DNA from: CALMBW01 sp963779645 | GTDB lineage: Bacteria; Actinomycetota; CADDZG01; WHSQ01 | Assembly: GCA_963779645.1 (NCBI GenBank) | Contig: CAVZYX010000015.1 | Coordinates: 62,001 to 126,000, forward strand | Length of the DNA: 64,000 nt | Direction of reading: 5' to 3' | Shown here: in pieces, positions 35,290 to 44,328 of the stretch | Numbering within the stretch: position 1 is the stretch's first letter | Layout of the letters: each line of letters begins with the position of its first letter | Position numbers and translations under genes: made by a program | The notes under the pieces: generated by a model | Databases searched by the model: none | Told to the model about the DNA's origin: nothing | The model's input: the letters and a program-made list of their open reading frames with translations, nothing else

Positions 35290-35883
35290 ATGGAAAAGAA
35301 GCTCACCAAGCGGGGGTCGAAGCGACGCGAGCAGATCGTCGACGCCTCCTTTCGACTCTTCGCCGACCAGGGTTACCACGGCACAACCGTCGGCGACATC
35401 TGTGACGAGCTCGGGGTCGGCAAGGGCGTTTTCTACTGGTACTTCAAATCGAAAGAGTCCTTGTTCATGGAACTCCTGCGCAGCGTTCTTCTTCGACTGC
35501 GGCGAGCTCAGCAACAAGCACTCGAAGGCGCGACCGATCCGGTCGACCGCCTCGAACGGGGCATCCGCGCGTCGATCGAGTTCTTCAGAACGGAATCCGG
35601 CTACATCGCGGTACTCCGAACGGCGGCTCGGTACGAAGAGTTCTCGAACTTCCTTCACCAGGGACAAGAGGTCGTCGTCGCAGACACTGCTATCCACGTC
35701 AAAGAGGGCATGGCCTCGGGCTCCATCCGCCACGGCGATCCCGACCTGATGGCTCACGGGATCCTCGGCGCGATCTATCACTTCGTAGAGGTGTACTTCG
35801 ATAGCGGCGCCGGAGCCTCAACCGACCGCCCCCAACTCGCCGACGAAGCCGTCGCATTCTGCCTGAAAGGCCTCCTCGTCTAA
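35290..35883 (+). CDS. TetR family transcriptional regulator
   Basis: 197 residues. N-terminal HTH: RREQIVDASFRLFADQGYHG and VGDICDELGVGKGVFYWYFK, then KSKESLF; helical ligand domain to the end. Divergent from the cpgS-like gene. A TATATA box (35272-35277) lies 12 bp before the ATG, next to the small palindrome GGTG-GTT-CACC (35279-35289) that could be an autoregulatory site. Candidate regulator for the TTGACCG operator at 31824. Confidence 0.9.
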   Translation: MEKKLTKRGSKRREQIVDASFRLFADQGYHGTTVGDICDELGVGKGVFYWYFKSKESLFMELLRSVLLRLRRAQQQALEGATDPVDRLERGIRASIEFFRTESGYIAVLRTAARYEEFSNFLHQGQEVVVADTAIHVKEGMASGSIRHGDPDLMAHGILGAIYHFVEVYFDSGAGASTDRPQLADEAVAFCLKGLLV

Positions 35884-35884
35884 C

Positions 35885-35937
35885 CCGTTCTGTGTTACAT
35901 GGCGGCTAGTCCTTGGCCGGCCCATGCCACAGAACGG
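35885..35937. terminator. Inverted repeat between convergent tetR and aminotransferase genes
   Basis: CCGTTCTGTG (35885-35894) and CACAGAACGG (35928-35937) form a perfect 10-bp stem around a 33-nt loop that itself contains GGCCGGCC. It fills the 54-bp gap and may end both transcripts. Confidence 0.55.
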
Positions 35938-37116
35938 TTATGTGGGACCTTGTTCGATGGCTTTGCGCATGCCTCGGATGGCTTGGCGGATGCGTTGTTC
36001 ATTCTCGACGAGCGCGAAGCGAACGTGGCCGTCTCCTTCGTTGCCGAAACCGATGCCCGGGCTCACTGCGACCTTCGCCTCCTTCACGAGCAGCTTCGAA
36101 AACTCGAGGCTTCCCATCGCCTTGAAGGGTTCGGGGATCGGTGCCCACGCGAACATCGTCGCTTCGGGAACGGGCATCTCCCAGCCGATGCGGTCCAGAC
36201 CCTCGCAGAGAACATCCCTACGAGACCGGTAGATCTCGCGGATCTGCTTGGGGACCTCGGTGCATTCGTTCAGGGCGATGATCCCAGCGATCTGGATGGG
36301 CTGGAACACGCCGTAGTCGAGATAGCTCTTGAGTTTCGTCAGCGCACCGACGATCTCGGGGTTCCCGACGCAGAAAGCTAGGCGCCACCCCGGCATCGAG
36401 TAACTCTTGCTCATCGAGAAGAACTCGACACCCACATCCTTCGCGCCCTTCGCCTGCATGAAACTCACAGCGCGCTCAGCATCGAAGACGAGGTCGGCAT
36501 ATGCAAGGTCGTGCACAACGATCAGATTCCGTTGCTTCGCGAAGTCGACGAGCTGATCGAAGAAACCTATGTCGACCATGGCCGTTGTCGGGTTGTGCGG
36601 GAAACTACAAAGGATCACCCGCGGCTTGGGCTCCGAGCGCTCGTAAGCCTTGACCATGTCGGTGAAAAAGTCCGACTCGTGAGTCATCGGAACGGATGTG
36701 AGGTTCGCGCCGGCAAGGATCATGGCGTAGGTGTGGATCGGGTAGGTCGGCTCGGGAACGAGGACGGAATCGCCGGGGCCGCAAAGCACCCACGCGAGGT
36801 GGCTCAATCCTTCCTTGGCTCCGATAACGGAGATCGCTTCGGTCTCGGGGTCCAGCTGAACGCCCCAACCGCGCTCGTACAGATCACAGATGGCGGCTCT
36901 CAGTTTAGGGATCCCCCGGGATGCTGAGTAGCGGTGGTTACGGGGGTTGTCGACGGCTTCTTTGAGTTTCTCGACGACCGCCTCCGGCGTCGGGATATCT
37001 GGGTTCCCCATACCGAGGTCGACGATGTCTTCGCCGGCGCGCCGAGCCTGCATCTTCAGGTCGTTGACGATCGAGAAGACGTATGGCGGGAAACGTTCGA
37101 TGCGCCTGAACTCCAT
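35938..37116 (-). CDS. Aminotransferase class I (AlaC/DapL-like)
   Basis: 392 residues. PLP fold type I: LGMGNPDIPTPEAV, YSASRGIPKLR, PTYPIHTYAM, SFPHNPTTAM, HDLAYADLVFD and the PLP lysine in FSMSKSYSMPGWRLAFC (~residue 232). Closest to the glutamate-pyruvate aminotransferase AlaC and related LL-diaminopimelate aminotransferases, also often labelled MalY/PatB-like. Likely alanine synthesis from pyruvate; exact substrate not provable here. Confidence 0.88.
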   Translation of the reverse strand: MEFRRIERFPPYVFSIVNDLKMQARRAGEDIVDLGMGNPDIPTPEAVVEKLKEAVDNPRNHRYSASRGIPKLRAAICDLYERGWGVQLDPETEAISVIGAKEGLSHLAWVLCGPGDSVLVPEPTYPIHTYAMILAGANLTSVPMTHESDFFTDMVKAYERSEPKPRVILCSFPHNPTTAMVDIGFFDQLVDFAKQRNLIVVHDLAYADLVFDAERAVSFMQAKGAKDVGVEFFSMSKSYSMPGWRLAFCVGNPEIVGALTKLKSYLDYGVFQPIQIAGIIALNECTEVPKQIREIYRSRRDVLCEGLDRIGWEMPVPEATMFAWAPIPEPFKAMGSLEFSKLLVKEAKVAVSPGIGFGNEGDGHVRFALVENEQRIRQAIRGMRKAIEQGPT

Positions 37117-37129
37117 GCGCGAAAACTTA

Positions 37130-37759
37130 TCAGTCGTTCGGATCGTCCAGGTCCGGCGTGTTGCCGTCTAAACGCACGAGATCGGAAAGGTTGAGCTCTC
37201 CACTGTCGAGACGAGCTTCAACCGACACCATCTGTCCATTGCCGAGGCCCCGGATGCGCGCGGAGCGTCGATCGTCGTAGTCGAGTGCTTCTGCCGACAG
37301 CCAACGGATCGTCCCGCCATGGCTCACGATGACGACATTGCCTTCAGGATGCCTCTCCATGATGCGGCGCACGCCTTCGAGAGCGCGGACGCGCACCTGC
37401 TGCGGTGACTCGCCTCCGGGGCGGGCGTTGTAGTGGCGGGCCGGCCCCCACATCTCCGGCCAGCGCTTCTTTATCTCATCGACGTGAAGGCCCTCCCACT
37501 CCCCCTGATCGATCTCGCGGAAGGCCGCGTCCAGGATGAGTTCGACACCATGCGTGTCGGCGATGGGCCGGGCCGTATCGACGGCGCGCTTCATGTCACT
37601 CGAATAGACCGCGACCACGGGTATGTTCGACATCTCCGCAGCCGCCTGAACGGCTTGTTCGTGTCCTCTCGCGTTGAGGTCGATGTCGGCTTGACCCTGA
37701 GCGCGCTTGGTGTGGTTCCACTCGGTCTCGCCATGGCGAACAAGGTAAAGAGTTGTCAC
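37130..37759 (-). CDS. Histidine phosphatase family protein
   Basis: 209 residues. LVRHGETEWN near the N-terminus carries the phospho-accepting His and Arg; VVAVYSSDMKRAVDTA and IVSHGGTIRWL supply the other pocket residues. Branch-1 phosphatases include phosphoglycerate mutase, alpha-ribazole phosphatase and glucosyl-3-phosphoglycerate phosphatase, so the substrate is open. Start overlaps the upstream exonuclease stop by 4 bp. Confidence 0.9.
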   Translation of the reverse strand: MTTLYLVRHGETEWNHTKRAQGQADIDLNARGHEQAVQAAAEMSNIPVVAVYSSDMKRAVDTARPIADTHGVELILDAAFREIDQGEWEGLHVDEIKKRWPEMWGPARHYNARPGGESPQQVRVRALEGVRRIMERHPEGNVVIVSHGGTIRWLSAEALDYDDRRSARIRGLGNGQMVSVEARLDSGELNLSDLVRLDGNTPDLDDPND

Positions 37760-38625
37760 GCTCCCGCCGCCAAGGTCTCAAGCATCCTCTCCACCGGACC
37801 GTCAAGGTTGTGCTTCGCGGCGAAGTTCCTCAGAGCGTCAACATCGGGGTCGTGTTGGCTCGTGGCCTCGATCTCCATGTCGGTCTTCGGCGGAACGACT
37901 TCTTCCATCGCCTTCAAGTAGTCGCGCGCCTCGGTGAAAGCGGTCTGCATCCTTGGGGTCAGTTCATCGAGGTGCGCGTAGATCCCTTCGATAGATCCGA
38001 AGTCCCCGAGGAGCTTCAGCGCCGTTTTCGGCCCGACCCCCTTCACTCCAGGAAGACCATCCGAACTATCTCCTCGCATCATGGCGAACTCGCAATACAA
38101 CGATGGTGCGACGCCGTAGTTCTCGTTGACCGTCGCTTCGTCGAACTTCTTTAGTACGCCTACCCCTTTGACGGTGAAAAGGACCTGAACATGTGGGTCG
38201 CGCACGAGGCACAGAAGGTCGCGGTCACCGGTCACGATCGATGCTCGGCCTCCGTCCGTCACCCTCGTTGCATAGGCCGCGATGACATCATCTGCTTCGT
38301 ATCCTTGCGCCTCGGCCCGTTGGATCCCCGCGAGATCGAGAACCTCGATCAACATCTCGAACTGCGGAGTCAGGTCTTCCGGCTCATCGTTCCGCTCTGC
38401 CTTGTATCCCGGGTAAGCGTCGACTCGGAACTTCGGTCGCCAGTCATTGTCGAACACTGCGACGATCTCGTCGGGGCCTTGCTCTGACTTCAGGCGCGAC
38501 GTCATGTCGAGGAAGCCCCGAACTGCATTCACCGGCTGGCCGGACTCATCCTTGATCGTGTTAGGGACTGAGAAGAAGGCGCGGTACATGAGGCTCGAAG
38601 TATCGAGGTACATCCGAACTGTCAT
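37756..38625 (-). CDS. 5'-3' exonuclease/flap endonuclease (Pol I N-domain-like)
   Basis: 289 residues, stand-alone version of the 5'-nuclease domain of DNA polymerase I. Metal-site acidic residues in MYLDTSSLMYRAFF, AVFDNDWRPKFR, YEADDVIAAYA and TGDRDLLCLV; helix-hairpin-helix GLPGVKGVGPKTALKLL (~residues 192-208). Acts on flaps or RNA primers in replication and repair. Forms an operon with the downstream phosphatase. Confidence 0.92.
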   Translation of the reverse strand: MTVRMYLDTSSLMYRAFFSVPNTIKDESGQPVNAVRGFLDMTSRLKSEQGPDEIVAVFDNDWRPKFRVDAYPGYKAERNDEPEDLTPQFEMLIEVLDLAGIQRAEAQGYEADDVIAAYATRVTDGGRASIVTGDRDLLCLVRDPHVQVLFTVKGVGVLKKFDEATVNENYGVAPSLYCEFAMMRGDSSDGLPGVKGVGPKTALKLLGDFGSIEGIYAHLDELTPRMQTAFTEARDYLKAMEEVVPPKTDMEIEATSQHDPDVDALRNFAAKHNLDGPVERMLETLAAGA

Positions 38626-38707
38626 ATCTGCAGGATGCCAGATGAGGGCGACGATTTTCTCTGTCGTGAAAGAGTCGCATAGCGACTCAATTCCTACGCA
38701 GAATCGG

Positions 38708-40915
38708 TTAGGAGAAGCGGCGGAGGCGTAGGGCGTTGGTTACTACGCTTACCGAGGAGAAGGCCATGGCTGCCGAGGCGATCATGGGATCGAGAAGGCC
38801 GAGGGCCGCTAGCGGTATGGCCGCGACGTTGTAAGCGAAGGCCCAGAAGAGGTTCTGTTTGATCGTGGCCAGCGTGCGCCGCGAGAGCTGGATCGCCTTC
38901 GGGATCAAGATCGGATCACCCCCCATAAGAGTCAGGTCGGCCGCCTCGATCGCGACGTCTGTTCCCGTACCGATCGCGATACCGAGATCCGCTTGTGCGA
39001 GGGCCGGAGCGTCGTTGATGCCGTCTCCCACCATCGCCACATGCCGTCCTTGATCCTGGAATTCCCTGACCTTGGCGACCTTGTCCTCTGGCATCACTTC
39101 CGCGAGAACATCGTCGATCCCCACTGAAGTTGCGATCGCTCGAGCAGTTGCCTGGTTGTCGCCGGTGATCATCACGGTTCGAAGACCGAGTTTGTGAAGG
39201 TTGGCTATCGCCTCACGGGATGTGGGCTTCAGCGTGTCGGCTACGGCGACGGCGCCTAGGACCGCTCGCTCGTCGGACACCCACACGACCGTCTTACCTT
39301 CCGCTTCGAGTTGCGCGGCTCGATCGTTGAGTTCGTCGTGCACCGCTACATCCCCAAGGACGGAACGCTTGCCCACGGCAACACGTCTCCTGCTGATCGA
39401 CCCGGTGACACCCGTTCCAGCGATCGACTCGAACCCCTCGACCGGCTCGACACTTGCTCCGCGGTCCTTGGCGCCGGCAACGATCGCAGCCGCGATCGGG
39501 TGCTCGGAATGATCCTCGAGCGAGGCAGCAACAGTGAGTAGCTCTTGCTCGTCGGGGCCAACAGGTGACGCAACGACGTCGGTTACAGACATCTCGCCCT
39601 TGGTGATCGTCCCGGTCTTGTCAAGAACGACAACGTCGAGCTCGCCGGCTCTCTCTAGCACTTCACCGCCCTTGATCAGGATGCCGAGTTGGGCTCCCCG
39701 ACCCGTTCCGACCATCACTGCGGCAGGTGTCGCCAAACCCATCGCGCAGGGACAGGCGATGATCAGAACCGCTACAGCGGCGAGAACCGACTCCTCCGTG
39801 CTGTGGTCCGTCGCTAGCCAGGCGCCGAAGGTCCCCAGCGCGATCACGATCACGATGGGGACGAAGATGGCGGAAACCCGATCGGCAAGATGCTCGATCG
39901 GTGCCTTGCGGCTCTGTGCGTCTTCGACGAGCTTGGCGATCCGAGCGAGAGCGGTGTCGGCCCCCACTTTCGTGGCTTCGACCAGCATCGAGCCGGACGC
40001 GTTGACAGTTGCTCCGTAAACAGGGTCGCCGGGTTGCTTGTCAACCGGCACTGGTTCGCCAGTAAGCATGGACTCGTCGACAGAGGACCTGCCCTCACGC
40101 ACGGCTCCGTCGGTGGGGATCTTTTCGCCGGGTCGAACCCTCATCATGTCGCCCACCCGCAGATCCCCCATCGGGATGGCGATCTCCTCACCGCCACGGA
40201 TGACGCGCGCTTCCTTGACGCCGAGTTCCATCAAACGTTTGATCGCCGATGAAGCTCGGCTCTTGCTCCGGTGCTCGAAGTATTTACCGAGGAGGAGGAA
40301 CGTGATGATTACCGCCGCCGTCTCGAAGTAGAGCTCCCCCATATCGTCGGTAAGCAGCTGATAGGTACTGAAGGAGAAGGCCGCAAGGGTCCCGAGCGCA
40401 ACGAGCGTGTCCATGTTCGCGGCGAAGTGCCGCGCCTGCTTCCAGGCACTGACGAGGAATCGGCGACCGGCCCAGAACTCGACCGGTACGGCGAGAAAGA
40501 ACTGGAGCCAGCGGCTCCACGACTCGTGCATGGAGCCGAACATCGCGAGGCCGAACAAGGGAACGGTCAGAACCAAAGCGAAGACGAAGTCAACGAACGC
40601 TTTGCGAGTGCGCACGTCCTCGTCGGCGATCGAGATGCCGTGGTCGTGACCTTCGTGGGCATCGTGGGAGCCGTGCCCTCCAGTCGATCGCGGAACGAGC
40701 TTGTAGCCGATCTGATCGACCGCGGCGATGAGGTCGGAAGGGTCGACATCGTGTTCGATAGTGACCGTGGCTCGTTCGGTGGCAAGGTTGACCCCGGCCT
40801 CGGTGACGCCAGGTTGATCGGAGAGCCGCTTCTCCACTCGGCGGGCACAGGTTGCGCAGGTCATGCCTTGGACATCGAAGCTGTGGGTCTGCTCGTGCAT
40901 CGTTTCCGTGCTCAT
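38708..40915 (-). CDS. copA: Copper-exporting P1B-type ATPase
   Basis: 735 residues from the ATG at 40915. Order: one heavy-metal-associated domain with GMTCATCARRVEK (CxxC at ~20-23), a His-rich segment HGSHDAHEGHDHGIS, membrane helices, actuator TGEPVPV, ion site CPCAMG, phosphorylation DKTGT, and hinge MVGDGINDAPALA. Exports Cu(I) across the cytoplasmic membrane. A CsoR-like palindrome lies 70 bp upstream. No metallochaperone copZ or csoR gene adjacent. Confidence 0.95.
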   Translation of the reverse strand: MSTETMHEQTHSFDVQGMTCATCARRVEKRLSDQPGVTEAGVNLATERATVTIEHDVDPSDLIAAVDQIGYKLVPRSTGGHGSHDAHEGHDHGISIADEDVRTRKAFVDFVFALVLTVPLFGLAMFGSMHESWSRWLQFFLAVPVEFWAGRRFLVSAWKQARHFAANMDTLVALGTLAAFSFSTYQLLTDDMGELYFETAAVIITFLLLGKYFEHRSKSRASSAIKRLMELGVKEARVIRGGEEIAIPMGDLRVGDMMRVRPGEKIPTDGAVREGRSSVDESMLTGEPVPVDKQPGDPVYGATVNASGSMLVEATKVGADTALARIAKLVEDAQSRKAPIEHLADRVSAIFVPIVIVIALGTFGAWLATDHSTEESVLAAVAVLIIACPCAMGLATPAAVMVGTGRGAQLGILIKGGEVLERAGELDVVVLDKTGTITKGEMSVTDVVASPVGPDEQELLTVAASLEDHSEHPIAAAIVAGAKDRGASVEPVEGFESIAGTGVTGSISRRRVAVGKRSVLGDVAVHDELNDRAAQLEAEGKTVVWVSDERAVLGAVAVADTLKPTSREAIANLHKLGLRTVMITGDNQATARAIATSVGIDDVLAEVMPEDKVAKVREFQDQGRHVAMVGDGINDAPALAQADLGIAIGTGTDVAIEAADLTLMGGDPILIPKAIQLSRRTLATIKQNLFWAFAYNVAAIPLAALGLLDPMIASAAMAFSSVSVVTNALRLRRFS

Positions 40916-40984
40916 CTGCCTCGTTCCCAGGAATCTGTGCGGGATGTGCAACCCCATAGGTACATATTCTTACAAAGAAACCTT

Positions 40985-41001
40985 ATACCCCCCGGGGGTA
41001 T
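40985..41001 (-). promoter_or_regulatory. CsoR-like copper operator upstream of copA
   Basis: ATACCCCC-C-GGGGGTAT, a 17-bp inverted repeat, matches the general form of CsoR-family sites (TACCCC...GGGGTA). It lies 70 bp upstream of the copA start and just before the end of the LLM gene on the same strand. Copper-induced derepression is inferred. The csoR gene must be elsewhere. Confidence 0.7.
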
Positions 41002-41012
41002 TCCTTGAGCGG

Positions 41013-41909
41013 CTAGGAGTGGAGGGCCGGGGCCACTTCGGTTGCTAGGAGGTCTAGCGTGGCCAGGTCCCAGGTGCCCACGAAGGTGCAGATCAGGTGA
41101 GTCGCCCCGGTATCTGCGAAACGCTGGAGGGCCGCGGCCACCGTGCCGGGCGAGCCGGCGATCACACCCTCTCCCCCGGCCCCCTTTCCCTTCGCTGCTT
41201 CGATCGCCGCTTCATCGGATGCTGCGAGCGAGACGAGGCCGCCCCAGGTCAGGTCGAACGGGCGGCCTTCGGCGAAGTCGAGGGCCGCGCCCGCGTCCTG
41301 GGCGAAGCGCTCGGGGGTCCCGCCCCAACCGTTCCACCCATCGGCAAGGGTTCCGGCGATCTCGATCGCGTCACCCGATCGCCCACCCACCCAAACGGGC
41401 GGTGAAATCGGGGGCCGCGGGCTCGTCGGTAAAGAGGTGAGGGAAACGAAGTCATCGTCCTGGTTGATCTCGTCCTCGTGGAGGAAGCGAACCAGCGCCT
41501 CCACCGTCGAGCGCAACTGATCGGTGCGATCGTCCTCGGCGTGATAGTCGATGCCGAAGGCTTCGTTCTCTGCACGCGATTTCTCGTCGCCACTTCCGAT
41601 CCCTAGGATCACGCGCCCCGGCGCAAAGCAAGCCACCGTTGCTGCCATCTTTGCAAGGAGGGCAGGGTGTCGAAGCGATGAACGCGTTACGAGTGTTCCG
41701 ATCTCGGCACGTTGAGTGATGGCCGCCAGCCATGCCAGCGTCGTCCATCCTTCGAGTATCGGCCGGTCCTTCGTCCCCGAAAGCGGCCACAGATGATCGA
41801 ACACCCACATGGAGTCGAGACCGGACTCTTCCACTGCGAGCACTCCTTCGCGGAAGCGTGCCGCATCATCCGTGAATTGAGGGAGCGTTACACCGATCTT
41901 CACGGTCAT
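41013..41909 (-). CDS. LLM-class F420-dependent oxidoreductase
   Basis: 298 residues from the ATG at 41909, which overlaps the upstream stop by 4 bp; the longer frame is an artefact. Luciferase-like barrel: KIGVTLPQFTDDAARF, SMWVFDHLWPL, LVTRSSLRHPALLAKMAATV, ILGIGSGDEKSRAENEAFG and PPVWVGGRSGDAIEIAGTLA. Likely F420H2- or FMN-dependent. Last gene of the eight-gene leftward operon starting at 46724. Confidence 0.88.
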   Translation of the reverse strand: MTVKIGVTLPQFTDDAARFREGVLAVEESGLDSMWVFDHLWPLSGTKDRPILEGWTTLAWLAAITQRAEIGTLVTRSSLRHPALLAKMAATVACFAPGRVILGIGSGDEKSRAENEAFGIDYHAEDDRTDQLRSTVEALVRFLHEDEINQDDDFVSLTSLPTSPRPPISPPVWVGGRSGDAIEIAGTLADGWNGWGGTPERFAQDAGAALDFAEGRPFDLTWGGLVSLAASDEAAIEAAKGKGAGGEGVIAGSPGTVAAALQRFADTGATHLICTFVGTWDLATLDLLATEVAPALHS

Positions 41910-42692
41910 GTCGCGTTCACCATCAAGTATCGGACGAGGAACTCCGCGACCCCGGCGGTCAGGATGGCTACGTAGTACAGGCCGGTTGCCGACTGGATCG
42001 ACTTGATCTTCACGCATCTCCGCGCCATCCACACAACGACGCCGCTGAACACAAGAAGGACGAACCAGATGAAGAAGAAAGCGAACCCGAAGTTCTCACC
42101 GAACCCCGGCAGCCCGAGAACTGCTCCTTCGGTCGAGGCATCCGTAAGCTTGCCGGCGCTCGCCAGACCGAAAACACCAGAAGCCACGACTCCCCCGAGA
42201 GCCAGCTGGGTTAAGCGCGCTCAGAGCCCAGGGCTTCAGTCCCGGTTGATTCAGATACCAGTGACCGAGCATCATCCCGTTCGTGATCGCTCCGAAGAAC
42301 ACCGCTCCGGAAACGAGCCCCACACCAGCGAGTACCGGGTTCCATCCACGCAGGAGGTCAGCCGAAAGGAACAACGCAACGGCACCGCACAGAGCAACGA
42401 GGCTCCCTGCCACAACGCCGGCGATGTCACTACGGAGGTATTGAGCTATCAGATACAAGAAACCCGCTACCGCCATCGCGATGACAGCGGCGGACTGAGC
42501 CCCAGCATCGGCCGGGGCCACACCAGCGTTTGCCAGCGCTGCCAACAGTCCTACGACAACGACTATCCACGCAGTGATCCGGAAATGTCCGCGACTAACG
42601 ACGTTCCAACCCTGGGTCCATGCCGCGGCCCCCGCCCATCCCGCCGTCCACTCGATCAAGAAGAGGGCTAGTACCCCGCCAGCTCCGCTCAC
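41906..42692 (-). CDS. Multi-pass membrane protein, unknown function, one frame break
   Basis: About 261 residues after correction, from a GTG at 42692 (GTGA overlap with the DUF1232 gene). Around seven hydrophobic helices, e.g. ITAWIVVVVGLLAALANAG, VVAGSLVALCGAVALFLSA and GFAFFFIWFVLLVFSGVVVW; cytochrome-like His in MMLGHWYLNQPG. At ~42212 (GAGCGCGCTT) one extra G shifts the frame; the next frame continues TQLALGGVVASGVFGLASA and ends as an ATGA overlap with the LLM gene. I do not recognise the family. Confidence 0.7.
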
Positions 42693-43084
42693 CGGCCCCC
42701 GAGCCGCTTCTTGAGCCAACCGGGAACGAAGCCGCTCGCTATGTCGAGGATCTCCTTGATGATCAGGAGGACGTCTTCGTCACCGTCCCAGTGCTCGCGC
42801 ACTACGGTCTCCGGGACGCGATTCAGTATCTGGTCCAGAGCGAAGGCGGCGACCAGCAGGTCGTCGGCGAACCCGATGCCGGCGATGAAGTCGGGCACCA
42901 GATCGATCGGAGAGGCGAGGTAACCAACAACGATCAGCAGGATCGCTTTGGTCCGGGCAGGCACCCGGGGGTCGCGCGATAGACGCCAGACCAGGCGCAC
43001 CAACCTCGGCGCCAGAAGCGCGTACTCCTTCAGCTTTGTCTGACGATCCGGTTCGAACGGCTCGAGTTGGGCGTCTTCGGTCAA
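42689..43084 (-). CDS. DUF1232 (YkvA-like) membrane-associated protein
   Basis: 131 residues. The DUF1232 signature GYLASPIDLVPDFIAGIGFADDL is split over residues 53-76; flanking helices are amphipathic. Function unknown. Overlaps both neighbours by 4 bp. Confidence 0.88.
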   Translation of the reverse strand: MTEDAQLEPFEPDRQTKLKEYALLAPRLVRLVWRLSRDPRVPARTKAILLIVVGYLASPIDLVPDFIAGIGFADDLLVAAFALDQILNRVPETVVREHWDGDEDVLLIIKEILDIASGFVPGWLKKRLGGR

Positions 43085-44037
43085 CTGCTTCCCCCTTCGG
43101 CGGCATCCATCGCGAGGGCGGCAGCTCCCAGGATCCCCGCGTCGTGTCCCAGCGTCGTCACGTCGAGCCTGACCGGACGCCGCCGCTGTGCGTTCGTCAT
43201 CGCATACAGCTGATCGCGGGCCGCGCCGAGGAATGGTTCTCCGGCTCCGACAACGCTCCCTCCGAGCACGATCACTTCAGGGTCGAAAACGTTTACGACG
43301 TTCGAGAGGCCGATCCCGAGCGCACGTCCAGCGCGTCGAAGAACAGCGCGAGCGGTCTCGTCATATTCCCGGGCCGCACGTGCCACGTGCTCGCCCGTGA
43401 TCTCGTCCGGCCTACCGGCGAATGAAAGGATGGACGATTCCGGATCCTCCTCGACAGCCGCTCGAGCCATCCGCGCGATCGCATTCCCCGATGCGTACTG
43501 CTCGAGGCAGCCACGCAGGCCGCAAGGACACACCGGTCCGTCCGGATCGATAACGACGTGGCCGAACTCGGCTCCCGCACCGGAATGCCCCCTGATAAGC
43601 CGGCCCGCAACGATGAACCCACTGCCCAGACCTGTACCCAGCGTAAGCATGGCGATGTCATCGCACCCCTGCGCAGACCCGAAGGTTCGCTCACCCCAGG
43701 CCGCGGCATTGGCATCGTTATCGACGACCACGGGTAGACCGACACGCGCCTGCACCGCGCCGCCGATCTGAGGATCGTCGTAAACCATGTTTGGCGAAAA
43801 CGTGACCGACCCCGTTGCGGCATCGATGAACCCGGCGGCCCCGATCCCCACCGCGGTTGGGGTAAAGGCGCTGGAGCTTCCTCGTTCCACGAGGTCTTCA
43901 ACCACAGCGATGATGGATCTGGTCCCGGCGTTGGGCTCAGTTGGGATCTCGACCCGCTCGAAGATCTTTCCCGCGTCGTCGACGATCCCACCCTTGGTGG
44001 AGGTCCCGCCGACATCTACCCCGATCGCCGCTGTCAC
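43081..44037 (-). CDS. ROK family glucokinase
   Basis: 318 residues. ATP-site IGVDVGGTSTKGGIVDD, sugar-binding VVDNDANAAAWGE, GTGLGSGFIVAG, GAEFGHVVID and the ROK zinc motif CPCGLRGCLEQYASG (~residues 164-178). Actinobacterial glucokinases of this type feed glucose into glycolysis; other hexoses are possible. Part of the 41-46.7 kb operon. Confidence 0.92.
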   Translation of the reverse strand: MTAAIGVDVGGTSTKGGIVDDAGKIFERVEIPTEPNAGTRSIIAVVEDLVERGSSSAFTPTAVGIGAAGFIDAATGSVTFSPNMVYDDPQIGGAVQARVGLPVVVDNDANAAAWGERTFGSAQGCDDIAMLTLGTGLGSGFIVAGRLIRGHSGAGAEFGHVVIDPDGPVCPCGLRGCLEQYASGNAIARMARAAVEEDPESSILSFAGRPDEITGEHVARAAREYDETARAVLRRAGRALGIGLSNVVNVFDPEVIVLGGSVVGAGEPFLGAARDQLYAMTNAQRRRPVRLDVTTLGHDAGILGAAALAMDAAEGGSS

Positions 44038-44049
44038 CGTGAGTTCGCT

Positions 44050-44328
44050 CTACGAGACGTCGATGCGTCGGACCTTGCCGTCTGGGTCGGGCTTGGGTTT
44101 GGCAGCGCCCTCTTTGCCTATGACCTCGGATGCTTCTTCGAGGATCAGACCCGCGGCGAGGATCAGCTCACGAGCAGCGCTCGCTAGATGCTCGATCACC
44201 TCGGGATTCGTTTTTCTAACCACGGCGATGGTGGCGCAGATCGGGCAATAGGCGCAGTCAGAAGTGTGCTCGTGCTGCTTGTCAGCGAATAGGTCGCTGT
44301 AGCGCGGTGCCCTAGCTTCGTCGGTCAT
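44050..44328 (-). CDS. Small conserved protein with CxxC-type cysteines
   Basis: 92 residues. N-terminal SDCAYCPICATIAVVRK holds three cysteines that could bind a metal; a helical region (LASAARELILAAGLILEEA) follows, then a charged tail. It resembles small DUF5304-like proteins found next to ArsA ATPase and glucokinase genes in other actinobacteria, so this gene order seems conserved. Function unknown. Overlaps arsA-like gene by 4 bp. Confidence 0.7.
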   Translation of the reverse strand: MTDEARAPRYSDLFADKQHEHTSDCAYCPICATIAVVRKTNPEVIEHLASAARELILAAGLILEEASEVIGKEGAAKPKPDPDGKVRRIDVS

